64,000 bases of DNA from Jiella marina (GTDB lineage: Bacteria > Pseudomonadota > Alphaproteobacteria > Rhizobiales > Rhizobiaceae), in NCBI RefSeq assembly GCF_024359545.1, contig NZ_JAKQZG010000014.1, forward strand, positions 86,614 through 150,613, in the 5' to 3' direction. Of the stretch, positions 33,968-42,683 are shown in pieces. Position 1 is the first letter of the stretch; each line of letters begins with the position of its first letter. The translations under genes and the position numbers were made by a program. Under the pieces are notes generated by a model that was not told the DNA's origin, searched no databases, and worked only from the letters and a program-made list of their open reading frames with translations.

Positions 33968-35422
33968 TCACGCGTCGCCCGGCCGCGACTGCGAGCCCGA
34001 CTGCAAATCCCGCGCCTGCTCGATCCAGCCCTCGCGGACGGCCCGGCCCCGGAAATTCAGATAATCGTCGATCCAGATCAGCTCGGTCTCGCGCCATTTG
34101 GCAATCTGCCAGAAATGGAAGACACCGAGATCGTTCAGCTTGCCCTCGATAACGGGACCGATACCCTTGATCTGCTTCAGATCGTCGGCTTCGCCCTGGG
34201 GCGCCGAAAGAAGATCGGCCGGCTTGTCGCCGGGCTCTCTGGCCGGCTCTGGTTCCTCCGCCTCGCTCTCGAAGCGATCGTCGTGAGCGGGGCCTGTCGT
34301 CGTGTCCGACGTGACTGCGCGCCGACCCTCGGCCAGCGTATCCGTCGATTCGCTCAGGACCTTCGACGTCTCTTCGCCACTCGCCACGCGGGGCGGCTGG
34401 TGCCCATCATCATCGGCAAGGTGTTTGTCAGCCGGGATGACCGCGTCCTCGGCAGCCGCCTCGGCGCGACGGAAATCGCCGCTGGTCTCACGGCCGGTAT
34501 CGGCCGACTCTTCATCATCCTCGACGTCGTCGGGGCCGTGACGCTCGCCACCGGTCTGCCCTGCCGCCGGCTTGTGACCTTCCGCGGCAAGCTCGTCGCT
34601 CTCGCGCTCCTCGCCGCGCTGATCGGCGTTGCCGTCCGCCGCCTTGCCCGGAGATTTCAGGCTCGGGTCGCTCTCGGTGGATTCCGTATCGGGACGGCCC
34701 GCCTCCGACGGTGGTGTGGAGACGGTCTCGCCGGCCCCTTCACCCTGCGCCTTCGAACCGTTGGCGGGACCATGCCCGAAATCGCGTTCCTGCTCCTCGA
34801 TCAGGTCGTCATAATCGCCCTTGAGCGTGGTCAGCCCGCCAATCGGAACCGAGAGATGCCGTCCGTTCTGCGGTCCCGGCTTCACTTCCTCACCGCGACC
34901 CGCGTCGAAGAGGTCGATGATCTCTTCCAGTCGCTCGGGCGTCAGATCCTCGTAGGTATCCTGGAAGATCATCACCATCGGCGCGTTCACGCAGGCCCCG
35001 AGGCATTCGACCTCCTCCCAGGACAACGAGCCCTTCTCGTTGCGGTGGAACTGCTCGGCATGGATCTTCTTGCGACAGACGGCCTTCAGATCTTCCGCGC
35101 CCCGCAGCATGCAAGGCGTCGTGCCACACACCTGGATGTGCGCCTTGGTGCCGACCGGGTGCAGCTGGAACTGGGTATAGAAGGTCGCGACCTCGAGCAC
35201 GCGGATCAGCGGCATTTCGAGCATCTCGGCGACATGCTCGATCGCGGCCTTGGTGACCCAACCCTCCTGGTCCTGCGCCCGCATCAGAAGCGGGATGACA
35301 GCGGATTGCTGGCGACCTTCGGGATATTTGCGAATCGTCGCTTCGGCCCAGGCCGCGTTCTCTTCGGTGAAAGCGAAACCGGCGGGTTGCGCGGTCTCTT
35401 CCGCGAGACGTCTGACGGACAT
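33968..35422 (-). CDS. nuoE: NADH-quinone oxidoreductase subunit E with long C-terminal extension
   Basis: A 484-residue protein. Residues ~1-185 are the thioredoxin-like NuoE domain; its 2Fe-2S ligands are CGTTPCMLRG and ECLGACVNAP. Residues ~225-410 are polar, acidic and repetitive in composition (many E, D, G, S, T), hence probably disordered. Residues 413-475 form a compact tail, DDLKQIKGIGPVIEGKLNDL and onward, with the helix-hairpin-helix-like pattern IKGIGP. Family members are commonly 160-260 residues; rhizobial versions do have extensions, but this one is very long. The tail's role is unknown. Confidence 0.93.
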   Translation of the reverse strand: MSVRRLAEETAQPAGFAFTEENAAWAEATIRKYPEGRQQSAVIPLLMRAQDQEGWVTKAAIEHVAEMLEMPLIRVLEVATFYTQFQLHPVGTKAHIQVCGTTPCMLRGAEDLKAVCRKKIHAEQFHRNEKGSLSWEEVECLGACVNAPMVMIFQDTYEDLTPERLEEIIDLFDAGRGEEVKPGPQNGRHLSVPIGGLTTLKGDYDDLIEEQERDFGHGPANGSKAQGEGAGETVSTPPSEAGRPDTESTESDPSLKSPGKAADGNADQRGEERESDELAAEGHKPAAGQTGGERHGPDDVEDDEESADTGRETSGDFRRAEAAAEDAVIPADKHLADDDGHQPPRVASGEETSKVLSESTDTLAEGRRAVTSDTTTGPAHDDRFESEAEEPEPAREPGDKPADLLSAPQGEADDLKQIKGIGPVIEGKLNDLGVFHFWQIAKWRETELIWIDDYLNFRGRAVREGWIEQARDLQSGSQSRPGDA

Positions 35423-35545
35423 CGGTTCTCTATCTTAGAGCGGTTCAACATGCGATGTTGCGGCGCGTTCTATCACAAGACTGACAAAAGGCCAGTGGCG
35501 GATGACCGCAGTTTTCGATTGATTGAAAGCACCGACGAGCGCCCG

Positions 35546-36112
35546 TCAAGCGCCGAGGAGAGCTTCCACCGAAACCGTGAATCCGGGCGGAGAAAGATCG
35601 ACTGTCTCGCCGCGGCCGAGGATGCGTGTCAGTATCTCGCCTTCGACGGACGAGCGCCGGTGATGGATCAGGCGACCCTGTTCCGGAGACACGATCAGAT
35701 AGTGTGAGATCGACGAAACGGCGAAGTAATCGGCCAGCTTGTGCGTCGCGTCGAAAACGGCGCTCGACGGCGACTCGATCTCGACGACGACCACCGGATT
35801 GGTCGCAACCAGACTGTTCGGATCGTAAGGCCCACAATGCACCAAAGCGTCGGGTTCGCGGACCGTGTGATCGTCAATTCGCACGCTGACGCCGTCGATG
35901 AAGGCGCTGCAGTCCAAGCCCCGCTCACGAATTCCCGATCGTAGAGCCAGCCATGCGCTCGCTTTCGCCTCCGCATGCCGGATCCGCTCCGATTGCAGCC
36001 GCACGGCCTCGCCCGCCACCAGTTCGTAGCGCTCCCCTTCCGGCAGCGCCTGCGACCAGACAAGGAACTCGTCCGCGCTCATCGGCGCAAGGGGCAGCGC
36101 TTCGTTCTTCAT
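35546..36112 (-). CDS. Uma2-family (DUF820) nuclease-like protein
   Basis: A 188-residue protein of the Uma2/DUF820 family, a PD-(D/E)xK-type fold abundant in cyanobacteria and Deinococcus-Thermus. It shows MSADEFLVW, YELVAGEAV, the acidic REPDALVHCG strand and VVVVEIESPSS, followed by KLADYF and HYLIVSPEQ. The catalytic Asp and Glu positions are kept, and the usual Lys may be that of HKLADY. Nuclease activity is predicted only. The gene sits in the same direction between nuoD (73 bases) and nuoE (123 bases), so it is probably transcribed with nuo yet is functionally unrelated. Confidence 0.85.
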   Translation of the reverse strand: MKNEALPLAPMSADEFLVWSQALPEGERYELVAGEAVRLQSERIRHAEAKASAWLALRSGIRERGLDCSAFIDGVSVRIDDHTVREPDALVHCGPYDPNSLVATNPVVVVEIESPSSAVFDATHKLADYFAVSSISHYLIVSPEQGRLIHHRRSSVEGEILTRILGRGETVDLSPPGFTVSVEALLGA

Positions 36113-36185
36113 GAGCCGACACTACCCTAACGGTCCGAAATTCGGAACGCTTTTCGCCCGGCGCCAGGAGCCGCCGGGCTGCGAG

Positions 36186-37376
36186 TCAGCGATCGACCTC
36201 GCCGAAGACGATATCGAGCGTGCCGAGGATCGCCGAGACGTCGGCCAGCATATGCCCCTTGCACATGACGTCCATCGCCTGGAGATGGGCGAAACCTGGC
36301 GCGCGGATCTTGCAGCGATGCGGCTTGTTGGTGCCGTCGGAGACGAGATAGACACCGAATTCGCCTTTCGGCGCCTCGACCGCCGCGTAGACCTCGCCTT
36401 CGGGGAGATGGAAACCCTCGGTGTAGAGCTTGAAGTGGTGGATGATCGCTTCCATCGAACGCTTCATCTGACCGCGCTTCGGTGGCACCACCTTGCCCTC
36501 GGTCGAGGAAACGGGCCCCTGCCCTTCCGCGCTCGAGAGCTTCTCGACGCACTGCTTCATGATCCTGGCGGATTCGCGCATCTCGACCATGCGAATGAGA
36601 TAGCGGTCGTAGCAGTCCCCGTTCTTGCCGATGGGGATGTCGAAATCCATTTCCTCGTAGCACTCATAGGGCTGCGACTTGCGCAGATCCCACGCTGCAC
36701 CCGACCCACGCACCATCACGCCCGAAAAGCCCATCGCCCAGGCGTCTTCGAGATTGACGACGCCGATGTCGACATTGCGCTGCTTGAAGATGCGGTTGTC
36801 GGTGAGCAGGCCCTCGATGTCGTCACAGACCTTCAAGAACGGGTCGCACCAGGCACCGATATCGTCGATCAGCTTCTGCGGCAGGTCCTGATGAACGCCG
36901 CCGGGCCGGAAATAGCCCGCATGAAGACGCGCCCCGGATGCACGCTCGTAGAAGACCATGAGCTTCTCGCGCTCCTCGAAGCCCCAGAGCGGCGGCGTCA
37001 GCGCGCCAACGTCCATGGCCTGGGTGGTCACGTTGAGGAGATGCGAGAGGATGCGACCGATCTCGCTGTAGAGCACGCGGATGAGCTGGCCGCGTTTCGG
37101 CACCTCCACCTCAGCGAGGCGCTCGATCGCCATGCAGAAGGCATGCTCCTGATTCATCGGCGCGACGTAGTCGAGCCGATCGAAATAGGGGATCGCCTGA
37201 AGATAGGTCTTGTGCTCGATCAGCTTCTCGGTACCGCGATGCAACAGACCGATATGCGGGTCGACGCGCTCGACGATCTCGCCGTCGAGTTCCAGAACCA
37301 GCCGCAGCACGCCATGCGCCGCCGGGTGCTGGGGACCGAAATTGATGTTGAAGTTGCGGACGTCGATCTCAGCCAT
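36186..37376 (-). CDS. nuoD: NADH-quinone oxidoreductase subunit D
   Basis: The 396-residue 49-kDa-type subunit, related to NiFe hydrogenase large subunits, lining the quinone site. The quinone-pocket motif [14 protein letters not shown] starts near residue 13 and HRGTEKLIE follows; the C-terminus ends with the standard DIVFGEVDR. The ATG at 37376 overlaps the preceding GFA gene by 8 bases. NuoC is a separate gene. Confidence 0.97.
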   Translation of the reverse strand: MAEIDVRNFNINFGPQHPAAHGVLRLVLELDGEIVERVDPHIGLLHRGTEKLIEHKTYLQAIPYFDRLDYVAPMNQEHAFCMAIERLAEVEVPKRGQLIRVLYSEIGRILSHLLNVTTQAMDVGALTPPLWGFEEREKLMVFYERASGARLHAGYFRPGGVHQDLPQKLIDDIGAWCDPFLKVCDDIEGLLTDNRIFKQRNVDIGVVNLEDAWAMGFSGVMVRGSGAAWDLRKSQPYECYEEMDFDIPIGKNGDCYDRYLIRMVEMRESARIMKQCVEKLSSAEGQGPVSSTEGKVVPPKRGQMKRSMEAIIHHFKLYTEGFHLPEGEVYAAVEAPKGEFGVYLVSDGTNKPHRCKIRAPGFAHLQAMDVMCKGHMLADVSAILGTLDIVFGEVDR

Positions 37377-37806
37377 TCGACCTGTCCTCTTGGGAAGCAA
37401 ACTGCGCCAGGAATTCGCCACCGGTCATTTTCTTGGTGTCGTTGGCGAAATCATACCAGTCGGGCTTGGAGTCGACGAAGATCTGCTGCGTGAAGCAGGC
37501 CTCTGTCAGGTCGTCGAAGGCCGCCGCCGAGATGGCGTAGTGCGTCGCGTCCTTCGATCGCCAGAACAGCGTCGAGCCGCAACGATTGCAGAAGCCGCGC
37601 TCGCCCCAGTCGGACGATTCGTAGATCCCGAGGAAATCGGTTCCCGCGATGACCACTTCCTCGCTGGCTTCGACCGCCATGAATGGCCCGCTCGACCAAC
37701 GACGACAGATGTCGCAATGGCAGGCACCGACATCCTGATTGTGAAGGTCGGCGTCGATTCGTACGCCGCCGCAAAGGCACCGGGCCTGGAGCCGCTTGGC
37801 CGTCAT
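37369..37806 (-). CDS. GFA (CENP-V/Gfa) family zinc protein
   Basis: A 145-residue protein of the glutathione-dependent formaldehyde-activating enzyme (GFA) superfamily. The zinc-binding cysteines are complete: [24 protein letters not shown] and [11 protein letters not shown]. Characterised members include Paracoccus Gfa, but most relatives have no proven formaldehyde activity. The ATG at 37806 has GAGGACAGG just upstream. It lies between nuoC and nuoD, starting 14 bases after nuoC and overlapping nuoD by 8, so it is embedded in the nuo operon. Confidence 0.9.
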   Translation of the reverse strand: MTAKRLQARCLCGGVRIDADLHNQDVGACHCDICRRWSSGPFMAVEASEEVVIAGTDFLGIYESSDWGERGFCNRCGSTLFWRSKDATHYAISAAAFDDLTEACFTQQIFVDSKPDWYDFANDTKKMTGGEFLAQFASQEDRSNG

Positions 37807-37820
37807 CGCCTGTCCTCGCT

Positions 37821-38429
37821 TTACTGGCTCTTGGCTTTCTCGTCGCCCGGGAGAACGTATTCCGTTCCCTCCCACGGCGAGAGGAAGTCGAAATTGCGGA
37901 ATTCCTGGCGAAGCTCGACGGGCTCGTACACCACCTGCTTCTTCTCTTCGTCGTAATGAACCTCGACGAAACCGGTCAGCGGGAAATCCTTGCGCATCGG
38001 ATGCCCCTCGAAGCCGTAATCCGTCAGGATGCGGCGGAGATCCGGGTGGCCGGTGAAGAGGATTCCGTAGAAATCATAGGCCTCGCGCTCGAACCAGTCC
38101 GCCGCCGGGAACACGCCCGCGACCGAGGGGACGGGATCGTCCTCGGCGGTGCGGACCTTCACCCGGATCCGCTGATTCTGCCGGGGCGACAGCAGGTGAT
38201 AGACCACTTCGAAGCGCTTCTCGCGCGCCGGGTAGTCGACACCGCAGATATCGATGAGATTGACGAACTGGGTCTGAGGATCGTCGCGGAGGACGGTCAT
38301 CACCTTGACGATGTCTTCCGGCGACACGACCAGCGTCAGTTCACCAAAGCGGAACTCGCTCGAGCCAAGACGCTCCCCCAGCACTTCGGCGACATAGTCA
38401 GCCATGTCGGTGGTAGCAAAATCGCGCAT
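37821..38429 (-). CDS. nuoC: NADH-quinone oxidoreductase subunit C
   Basis: The 202-residue 30-kDa-type subunit of the peripheral arm, scaffold for NuoD. The family signature [20 protein letters not shown] and [12 protein letters not shown] are clear. The ATG at 38429 has AGGAG about 10 bases upstream; a second ATG at 38405 would still keep the domain. It starts 18 bases after nuoB. Confidence 0.96.
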   Translation of the reverse strand: MRDFATTDMADYVAEVLGERLGSSEFRFGELTLVVSPEDIVKVMTVLRDDPQTQFVNLIDICGVDYPAREKRFEVVYHLLSPRQNQRIRVKVRTAEDDPVPSVAGVFPAADWFEREAYDFYGILFTGHPDLRRILTDYGFEGHPMRKDFPLTGFVEVHYDEEKKQVVYEPVELRQEFRNFDFLSPWEGTEYVLPGDEKAKSQ

Positions 38430-38447
38430 CGGTGGCTGCTCCTCGTC

Positions 38448-39035
38448 CTAGCGCTCGATGGTGCCTGTACGGCGGATCTTCTTCTGCAGGAGAAGCACGC
38501 CGTAAAGCAGCGCCTCGGCGCTCGGCGGACAACCGGGCACGTAGATGTCCACCGGCACGACGCGATCGCAGCCGCGCACCACCGAATAGGAGTAATGGTA
38601 ATAGCCGCCGCCATTGGCGCAGGAGCCCATGGAGATGACATAGCGGGGCTCGGGCATCTGGTCGTAGACCTTGCGCAGCGCCGGCGCCATCTTGTTGGTC
38701 AGCGTGCCGGCGACGATCATCACGTCCGACTGACGCGGTGAGGCACGCGGCGCGAAGCCGAACCGCTCCGCGTCATAACGCGGCATCGACATCTGCATCA
38801 TCTCGACCGCGCAACAGGCGAGACCGAACGTCATCCACATGAGCGAGCCGGTGCGCGCCCATTGGATCAGATCGTCCGTCGATGTGACGAGAAAGCCCTT
38901 GTCGGCCAGCTCGTTGTTGACGTCGGTCACGAACGGGTCTTCTGCCGGCACGATCGGCCGGGCAGTCTGGCCCGTACCCGTTCCCATCTCCGCAGCGCGC
39001 GGAGCGAACGGCTGGTCGCCGATGATCAATCCCAT
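38448..39035 (-). CDS. nuoB: NADH-quinone oxidoreductase subunit B
   Basis: A 195-residue subunit holding cluster N2, the final electron donor to quinone. Ligands are visible in [21 protein letters not shown] and [11 protein letters not shown]. The start MGLIIGDQP at 39035 is preferred because AAAAGGG lies 9 bases upstream; an ATG at 39056 would add seven residues. Either way it overlaps the nuoA end (10 or 31 bases). Confidence 0.96.
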   Translation of the reverse strand: MGLIIGDQPFAPRAAEMGTGTGQTARPIVPAEDPFVTDVNNELADKGFLVTSTDDLIQWARTGSLMWMTFGLACCAVEMMQMSMPRYDAERFGFAPRASPRQSDVMIVAGTLTNKMAPALRKVYDQMPEPRYVISMGSCANGGGYYHYSYSVVRGCDRVVPVDIYVPGCPPSAEALLYGVLLLQKKIRRTGTIER

Positions 39036-39391
39036 TCCAAAGCGCCCTTTTTCCATTCATAGATGAAGCCGACGGTCAGGACGCCGAGAAACACCATCAT
39101 CGACCAGAAGCCGAACCAGCCGAGCGTGCCGAAGGTGGCCGCCCAGGGGAAGAGGAACGCGACTTCCAGATCGAAAATGATGAACAGGATCGAGACCAGA
39201 TAGAATCGGACATCGAACTTCATGCGCGAATCGTCGAAAGCGTCGAAGCCGCACTCATAGGCCGACAGCTTCTCGTCATCCGGCGCCTTGAAGGCGAGGA
39301 GAAACGGCGAGACGAGAAGCGCCAGGCCAACGATCAGCGCGACGCCCACGAAGATGACGATCGGCAGATAGGATGCGAGAAGTTCGCTCAT
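39026..39391 (-). CDS. nuoA: NADH-quinone oxidoreductase subunit A
   Basis: A 121-residue three-helix membrane subunit and first gene of the nuo operon. The conserved loop [20 protein letters not shown] and [15 protein letters not shown] are diagnostic. The ATG at 39391 has AAGGGG five bases upstream; the frame extends 81 codons upstream without family similarity. Confidence 0.97.
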   Translation of the reverse strand: MSELLASYLPIVIFVGVALIVGLALLVSPFLLAFKAPDDEKLSAYECGFDAFDDSRMKFDVRFYLVSILFIIFDLEVAFLFPWAATFGTLGWFGFWSMMVFLGVLTVGFIYEWKKGALEWD

Positions 39392-39493
39392 CGGCCCCTT
39401 CCGGTTTTCCGCATCGGCGCACTGAGGAGGATTTCTCTCCGCGCCATCGATACTTGGCGGGCCGCCAAACGTGCGATCCCGCATTGCGGCGAC

Positions 39494-39522
39494 GGTTATC
39501 GCCTTCTTAGAATCTGTGCAAG
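39494..39522 (-). promoter_or_regulatory. Possible nuo operon promoter
   Basis: On the minus strand CTTGCA (39517-39522), a 17-base spacer, and ATAACC (39494-39499) resemble a housekeeping promoter about 100 bases before nuoA. The -35 matches CTTG of the alphaproteobacterial consensus; the match is moderate only. Confidence 0.3.
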
Positions 39523-39676
39523 GCATCCGCGCGCGCAAGCGTCGGAAAGCACCCCGCTCCGCCTCGCATACGGCTTGGAAACTTCCTCCCTTACCGCCTG
39601 GCATGCACTTGCCATCGCCGTACGAAGGCCGCAACCATGGCGGATCTCGAGTTCTGGAAATGGGGAGGAGTTCACA

Positions 39677-39991
39677 ATGGCCGACAGCAAGGAAGCGGGA
39701 TGGCTGCCCATGGCGGGCGCGTTTCGCGATGGCCGGCGGATCCTGGTGACGGTTCGCGGCGGCGAACAGGGGCCGGCGGAGGTCGACACGGTGCGCTGGG
39801 CGACCGTGCGCGGGTCCTCAGAGCGGCGATGGGTCGCGACCGACATGGGCCCGGACGGCTTCGTCACCTATGAGGACGACGAACTGGTCGCCTGGATGCC
39901 CTGGCCGGAGCCGACCCACCAGCAATCCTCCGTGACGATCCCCGCCCCGGCCGACGAAGCGGATTTCGAGGATCAGGGCTCGGGGATCTGA
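39677..39991 (+). CDS. Hypothetical protein, acidic, beta-rich
   Basis: A 104-residue soluble protein I cannot assign. It begins [19 protein letters not shown] and has alternating strands ([37 protein letters not shown]) ending in a WMPWPEP segment and a disordered acidic tail. GGGGAGGAG lies 6 bases before the ATG, and codon use resembles the neighbours, so it is a real gene. The [23 protein letters not shown] pattern recalls phage/rhizobial small proteins that describe a 'what you pay for' WxPLP motif (DUF551-like); this is only a guess. It is divergent from nuoA. Confidence 0.7.
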   Translation: MADSKEAGWLPMAGAFRDGRRILVTVRGGEQGPAEVDTVRWATVRGSSERRWVATDMGPDGFVTYEDDELVAWMPWPEPTHQQSSVTIPAPADEADFEDQGSGI

Positions 39992-40163
39992 CCCGAAGGG
40001 TAGCAGCCGAGCGAAGGCCTGTCCGAGATGCTTCGGCATTCGAAGCGGATGGGAGAGCGCTCGGCATACGCCGCGACATCGCAGGCGCACAAGGACTTAG
40101 TCCTCAGAACCGATCCGCATTCGCACCAAAGCGCAATGCCAAGCCACTGTAGTGTCTGGAAAA

Positions 40164-40240
40164 TGGCGCGAGTGACGGGGCTCGAACCCGCGACCTCCGG
40201 CGTGACAGGCCGGCACTCTAACCGACTGAGCTACACCCGC
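40164..40240 (-). tRNA. tRNA-Asp (GTC)
   Basis: 77 bases including an encoded CCA. On the minus strand: acceptor stem GCGGGTG pairing with CACTCGC, discriminator G, D-arm GCTCAGTCGGTTAGAGT, anticodon arm CCGGCCTGTCACGCCGG with anticodon GTC, T-arm with GGTTCGAGCC. All cloverleaf arms pair. Confidence 0.97.
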
Positions 40241-40552
40241 GCTCGTGCCGCTCTCGGCGGCTCGTGAGGCGGTCGTTTACGGAGAAGCTTCCAACCTGTC
40301 AAGCATCTCGTTCCGCCAAATCTGCAATTGGATGACAGCGATCGGCAAAGGATCGAAAATGACGCCTTTTGGCGCCGCCGTGGCGAGAGAACGCGGCCTT
40401 TACGTCGCTTGAAGCCATGGAGAATCAGTCCGTCTCGGCCCGCATGCCTGGATAAGGTCCGGGCCCGAATGCTGGGCAGCCGCGATTCGCTTTCTTCCGC
40501 CGACACGCCCGATCCATCTCAAGGGGTTCCATGCTCCATCAGGTACCGAAAC
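40241..40552. other. Gap between tRNA-Asp and the ParB-like gene
   Basis: 312 bases with no recognised gene, repeat or terminator. Frames here translate as arginine-rich shadow sequence. It should contain the tRNA-Asp promoter on the minus strand. No repeat of the tRNA 3' end (an attachment-site scar) was seen. Confidence 0.5.
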
Positions 40553-41905
40553 TCAGTTCCGTCGGATGAGATGACGCAGCTTTTTCCCGACGCTCCGCGC
40601 CGAAACTGCGGCCACTTGGCGGGTATCCCGAGGCGGCGCCGGTCGAAGGTCTGAGGGATCTTCCCCCAAAAGGGACAGGAGCGCCACCAACTCCACCCGG
40701 ATTTGCCGATGCTGGCGTTCATCCAGAAGCGCAAGGCCCTTGTCCTCCACCGCAGCGCGGAAATTCCGAAGATTCGCCAGCACGCGCGTCGCACCCAGCA
40801 ACTCCGTCTCGTTGCTCTTCAGCGTATTGATCAGGGCGACCAAATGGCGGGCGACCTCGCCTGCGTTTGCCGGATCGGCCAAAATCGGCCGGACGCGAGT
40901 GGCGATGCGCGGCGGGATCGGGTCGTTCTGTCCGGTCGATTGCGGCTCCGCCACGCCGCGATCGGCGGCAAAGGCCCGCATGACCCAGTTGGGGATGGCC
41001 TGCGGTCGCGGCGGTGTGAAGGGGTAGAGGTGCTCCACCGGTTGGTCCAGGCTGTCGCGCGTCGCCAAAAGTGCGAAGCCCGCAAAGGTCCACAACTCTC
41101 TGAGATGCGGGTTCTTCAGTGCCGCAAGCGATTCGCGGAACGCCAGAAAATAGAGTTCGAGATCGGCCACGCGATCGAAGTCCGTCGGCGCGCCGACATA
41201 GTCCAGATAGGATTCGGCAAGCGCGAGCTCGCCGAGTTCGTTCTCGATCTCCCCGGCATCCTTCAGCCGGTAGGCATCCACGATCAGCTCGCGCGGAAGG
41301 TCGGCCACATGCTCGCGGAGCTTCAAGCGTCGATTGATCCAGCTGTAACTCAGCTTCAGATCCGGCGCCATCTGCAGATTGGCTTCGATGAACTCGATGG
41401 TCTCATGGGAAAAGCTGTCAGGAAGGACGGCGCAAGCGATCGTCTTGAAGCCGACGTATTTCTCCGGATCACGGCCCAGCAATTCGCGCATGCTCGCGAG
41501 CCGCCGGTTGCCGTTCACCACCAGGCCCTGCCGGGTGATCAGCAGCGGCTCGGTCTGCAGGGCATATTGCTCCAGCTCCGCAAAGATCGGAGACGTCTCG
41601 TCGCTGGCTTTGGCCACAAGCAACCGGTGCAGGATGGCCTGGACACGCGAATCGGCTTCGACGATCCGTCCTTCCGCATCCAGCAAGCCTTCATCGCGGC
41701 AGGCATGGCGGATTTCGGAGAGGACGCGGCCATTGTCGGCCCGGTAGACCAGCCGCTCCGCCTCCACCGGCACCACCGGCAAATCGACGTAACCGTCCTG
41801 GGTACGCACATATTGGGTCGACTGAGGCCGGGAGACGTCCAGCACGTCGGCCAAGGCGTCTGAAGAGCGCGCCTCGCGCAAGATGCCGTTCGGGCTCGTC
41901 AGCAT
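40553..41905 (-). CDS. Unrecognised protein with ParB/Srx-like N-terminal domain
   Basis: A 450-residue protein of unknown function. Residues ~35-200 look like a ParB/Sulfiredoxin-type domain: DLPVVPVEAERLVYR, then LLITRQGLVVNGNRRLASMR at 121-140, where GNRRL corresponds to the GERR box of ParB. Residues 200-330 are helical with many acidic residues (ALAESYLDYVGAPTDFDRVA), and 330-450 is a helical/basic C-terminus ending in KKLRHLIRRN. GGAGGG lies 8 bases before the ATG. It stands alone between two tRNA genes, an arrangement often seen where accessory genes enter. It could bind DNA or be a NTP-dependent switch; none of this is proven. Confidence 0.75.
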   Translation of the reverse strand: MLTSPNGILREARSSDALADVLDVSRPQSTQYVRTQDGYVDLPVVPVEAERLVYRADNGRVLSEIRHACRDEGLLDAEGRIVEADSRVQAILHRLLVAKASDETSPIFAELEQYALQTEPLLITRQGLVVNGNRRLASMRELLGRDPEKYVGFKTIACAVLPDSFSHETIEFIEANLQMAPDLKLSYSWINRRLKLREHVADLPRELIVDAYRLKDAGEIENELGELALAESYLDYVGAPTDFDRVADLELYFLAFRESLAALKNPHLRELWTFAGFALLATRDSLDQPVEHLYPFTPPRPQAIPNWVMRAFAADRGVAEPQSTGQNDPIPPRIATRVRPILADPANAGEVARHLVALINTLKSNETELLGATRVLANLRNFRAAVEDKGLALLDERQHRQIRVELVALLSLLGEDPSDLRPAPPRDTRQVAAVSARSVGKKLRHLIRRN

Positions 41906-42078
41906 GAGGATACCCTCCGCAGTGTTGGGATCAGTCGCCAGCGGAGAATTTCATCTGGGCCTGCGCAGATGACAGCGCAATAGAAGCAGGGAGAAACTCC
42001 CTGGGTCGTCCGACCCAATCGAAGGGCTGAACACCTGACGCAGAAGGATGTTGGAAAACATAGCGAAATCAATTTCGC

Positions 42079-42154
42079 TGGTACTCCCAAGGGGACTCGA
42101 ACCCCTGTTTCCGCCGTGAGAGGGCGGCGTCCTAGACCGCTAGACGATGGGAGC
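42079..42154 (-). tRNA. tRNA-Glu (CTC)
   Basis: 76 bases including encoded CCA. The minus-strand acceptor GCTCCCA pairs with TGGGAGT (a G-U first pair, which I recall as common for alphaproteobacterial tRNA-Glu), and the anticodon arm CCGCC-CTCTCAC-GGCGG gives CTC. The T-arm has GGTTCGAGTC. Confidence 0.96.
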
Positions 42155-42237
42155 CTTTGCGCTGGTGGGCGCTCTCTTAGAAGCTCTTATTCTTCAGCGC
42201 AAGAGCTTTTCTCGGGAAGTTACCGATTGCTGGCCGC

Positions 42238-42597
42238 TCACTCCGACGAAGGCGCTTCCGCAAGATCGAGACGCTTCAAAATTCGGCCGTCGGCCAGCGA
42301 GATCAGGTAAAGCCTCACGCCCCTCTCTCCGGTCGTGCGAAGCAGGGCCCGGTCGCCGTCCAGAGAGACATCGACCACCTCTTCTCCCGCGGGAAGCGAA
42401 ACGGTGCTGGCTTCTTCGGCCGAGCCGAGCCCACCCGGCAGCGTCTTGTAGACAACGACGCCCAGCACGGCCATAACGCCGACGATCATGATCCCGATCG
42501 AGACGGCCAGAAGCCGGACCATCTTCCGCCGCACGCGTTCGGCGACAGGGTCGAGCGGCTTTTCGTCATCGCCGTCAATATCATTGTTGAGCGCCAT
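42238..42597 (-). CDS. Small single-pass membrane protein (DUF6476-like)
   Basis: A 119-residue protein: an acidic cytoplasmic N-terminus with a basic RVRRKMVRLL segment before one membrane helix (~30-50, LAVSIGIMIVGVMAVLGVVV), then a C-terminal domain with a SLPAGEEVVDVSLDGDRALL beta-repeat-like stretch. It resembles the DUF6476 group of alphaproteobacterial membrane proteins; no function is known. It is divergent from the RluA-family gene and lies just after tRNA-Glu. Confidence 0.75.
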   Translation of the reverse strand: MALNNDIDGDDEKPLDPVAERVRRKMVRLLAVSIGIMIVGVMAVLGVVVYKTLPGGLGSAEEASTVSLPAGEEVVDVSLDGDRALLRTTGERGVRLYLISLADGRILKRLDLAEAPSSE

Positions 42598-42683
42598 CTC
42601 GGCCCCTTTTCGCTTGCATGTCCATGCCTCGGGCCGCCGCGATCGCCTCGGGCCCGCCGGCTGCTCCTACAGGGCTTGAAACC

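Noticed and set aside
40241..42078. The tRNA-flanked ParB-like gene as part of a tRNA-integrated island.
   Set aside because: No integrase, no duplicated tRNA 3' end and no composition shift were seen. It remains a lone gene of unknown origin.
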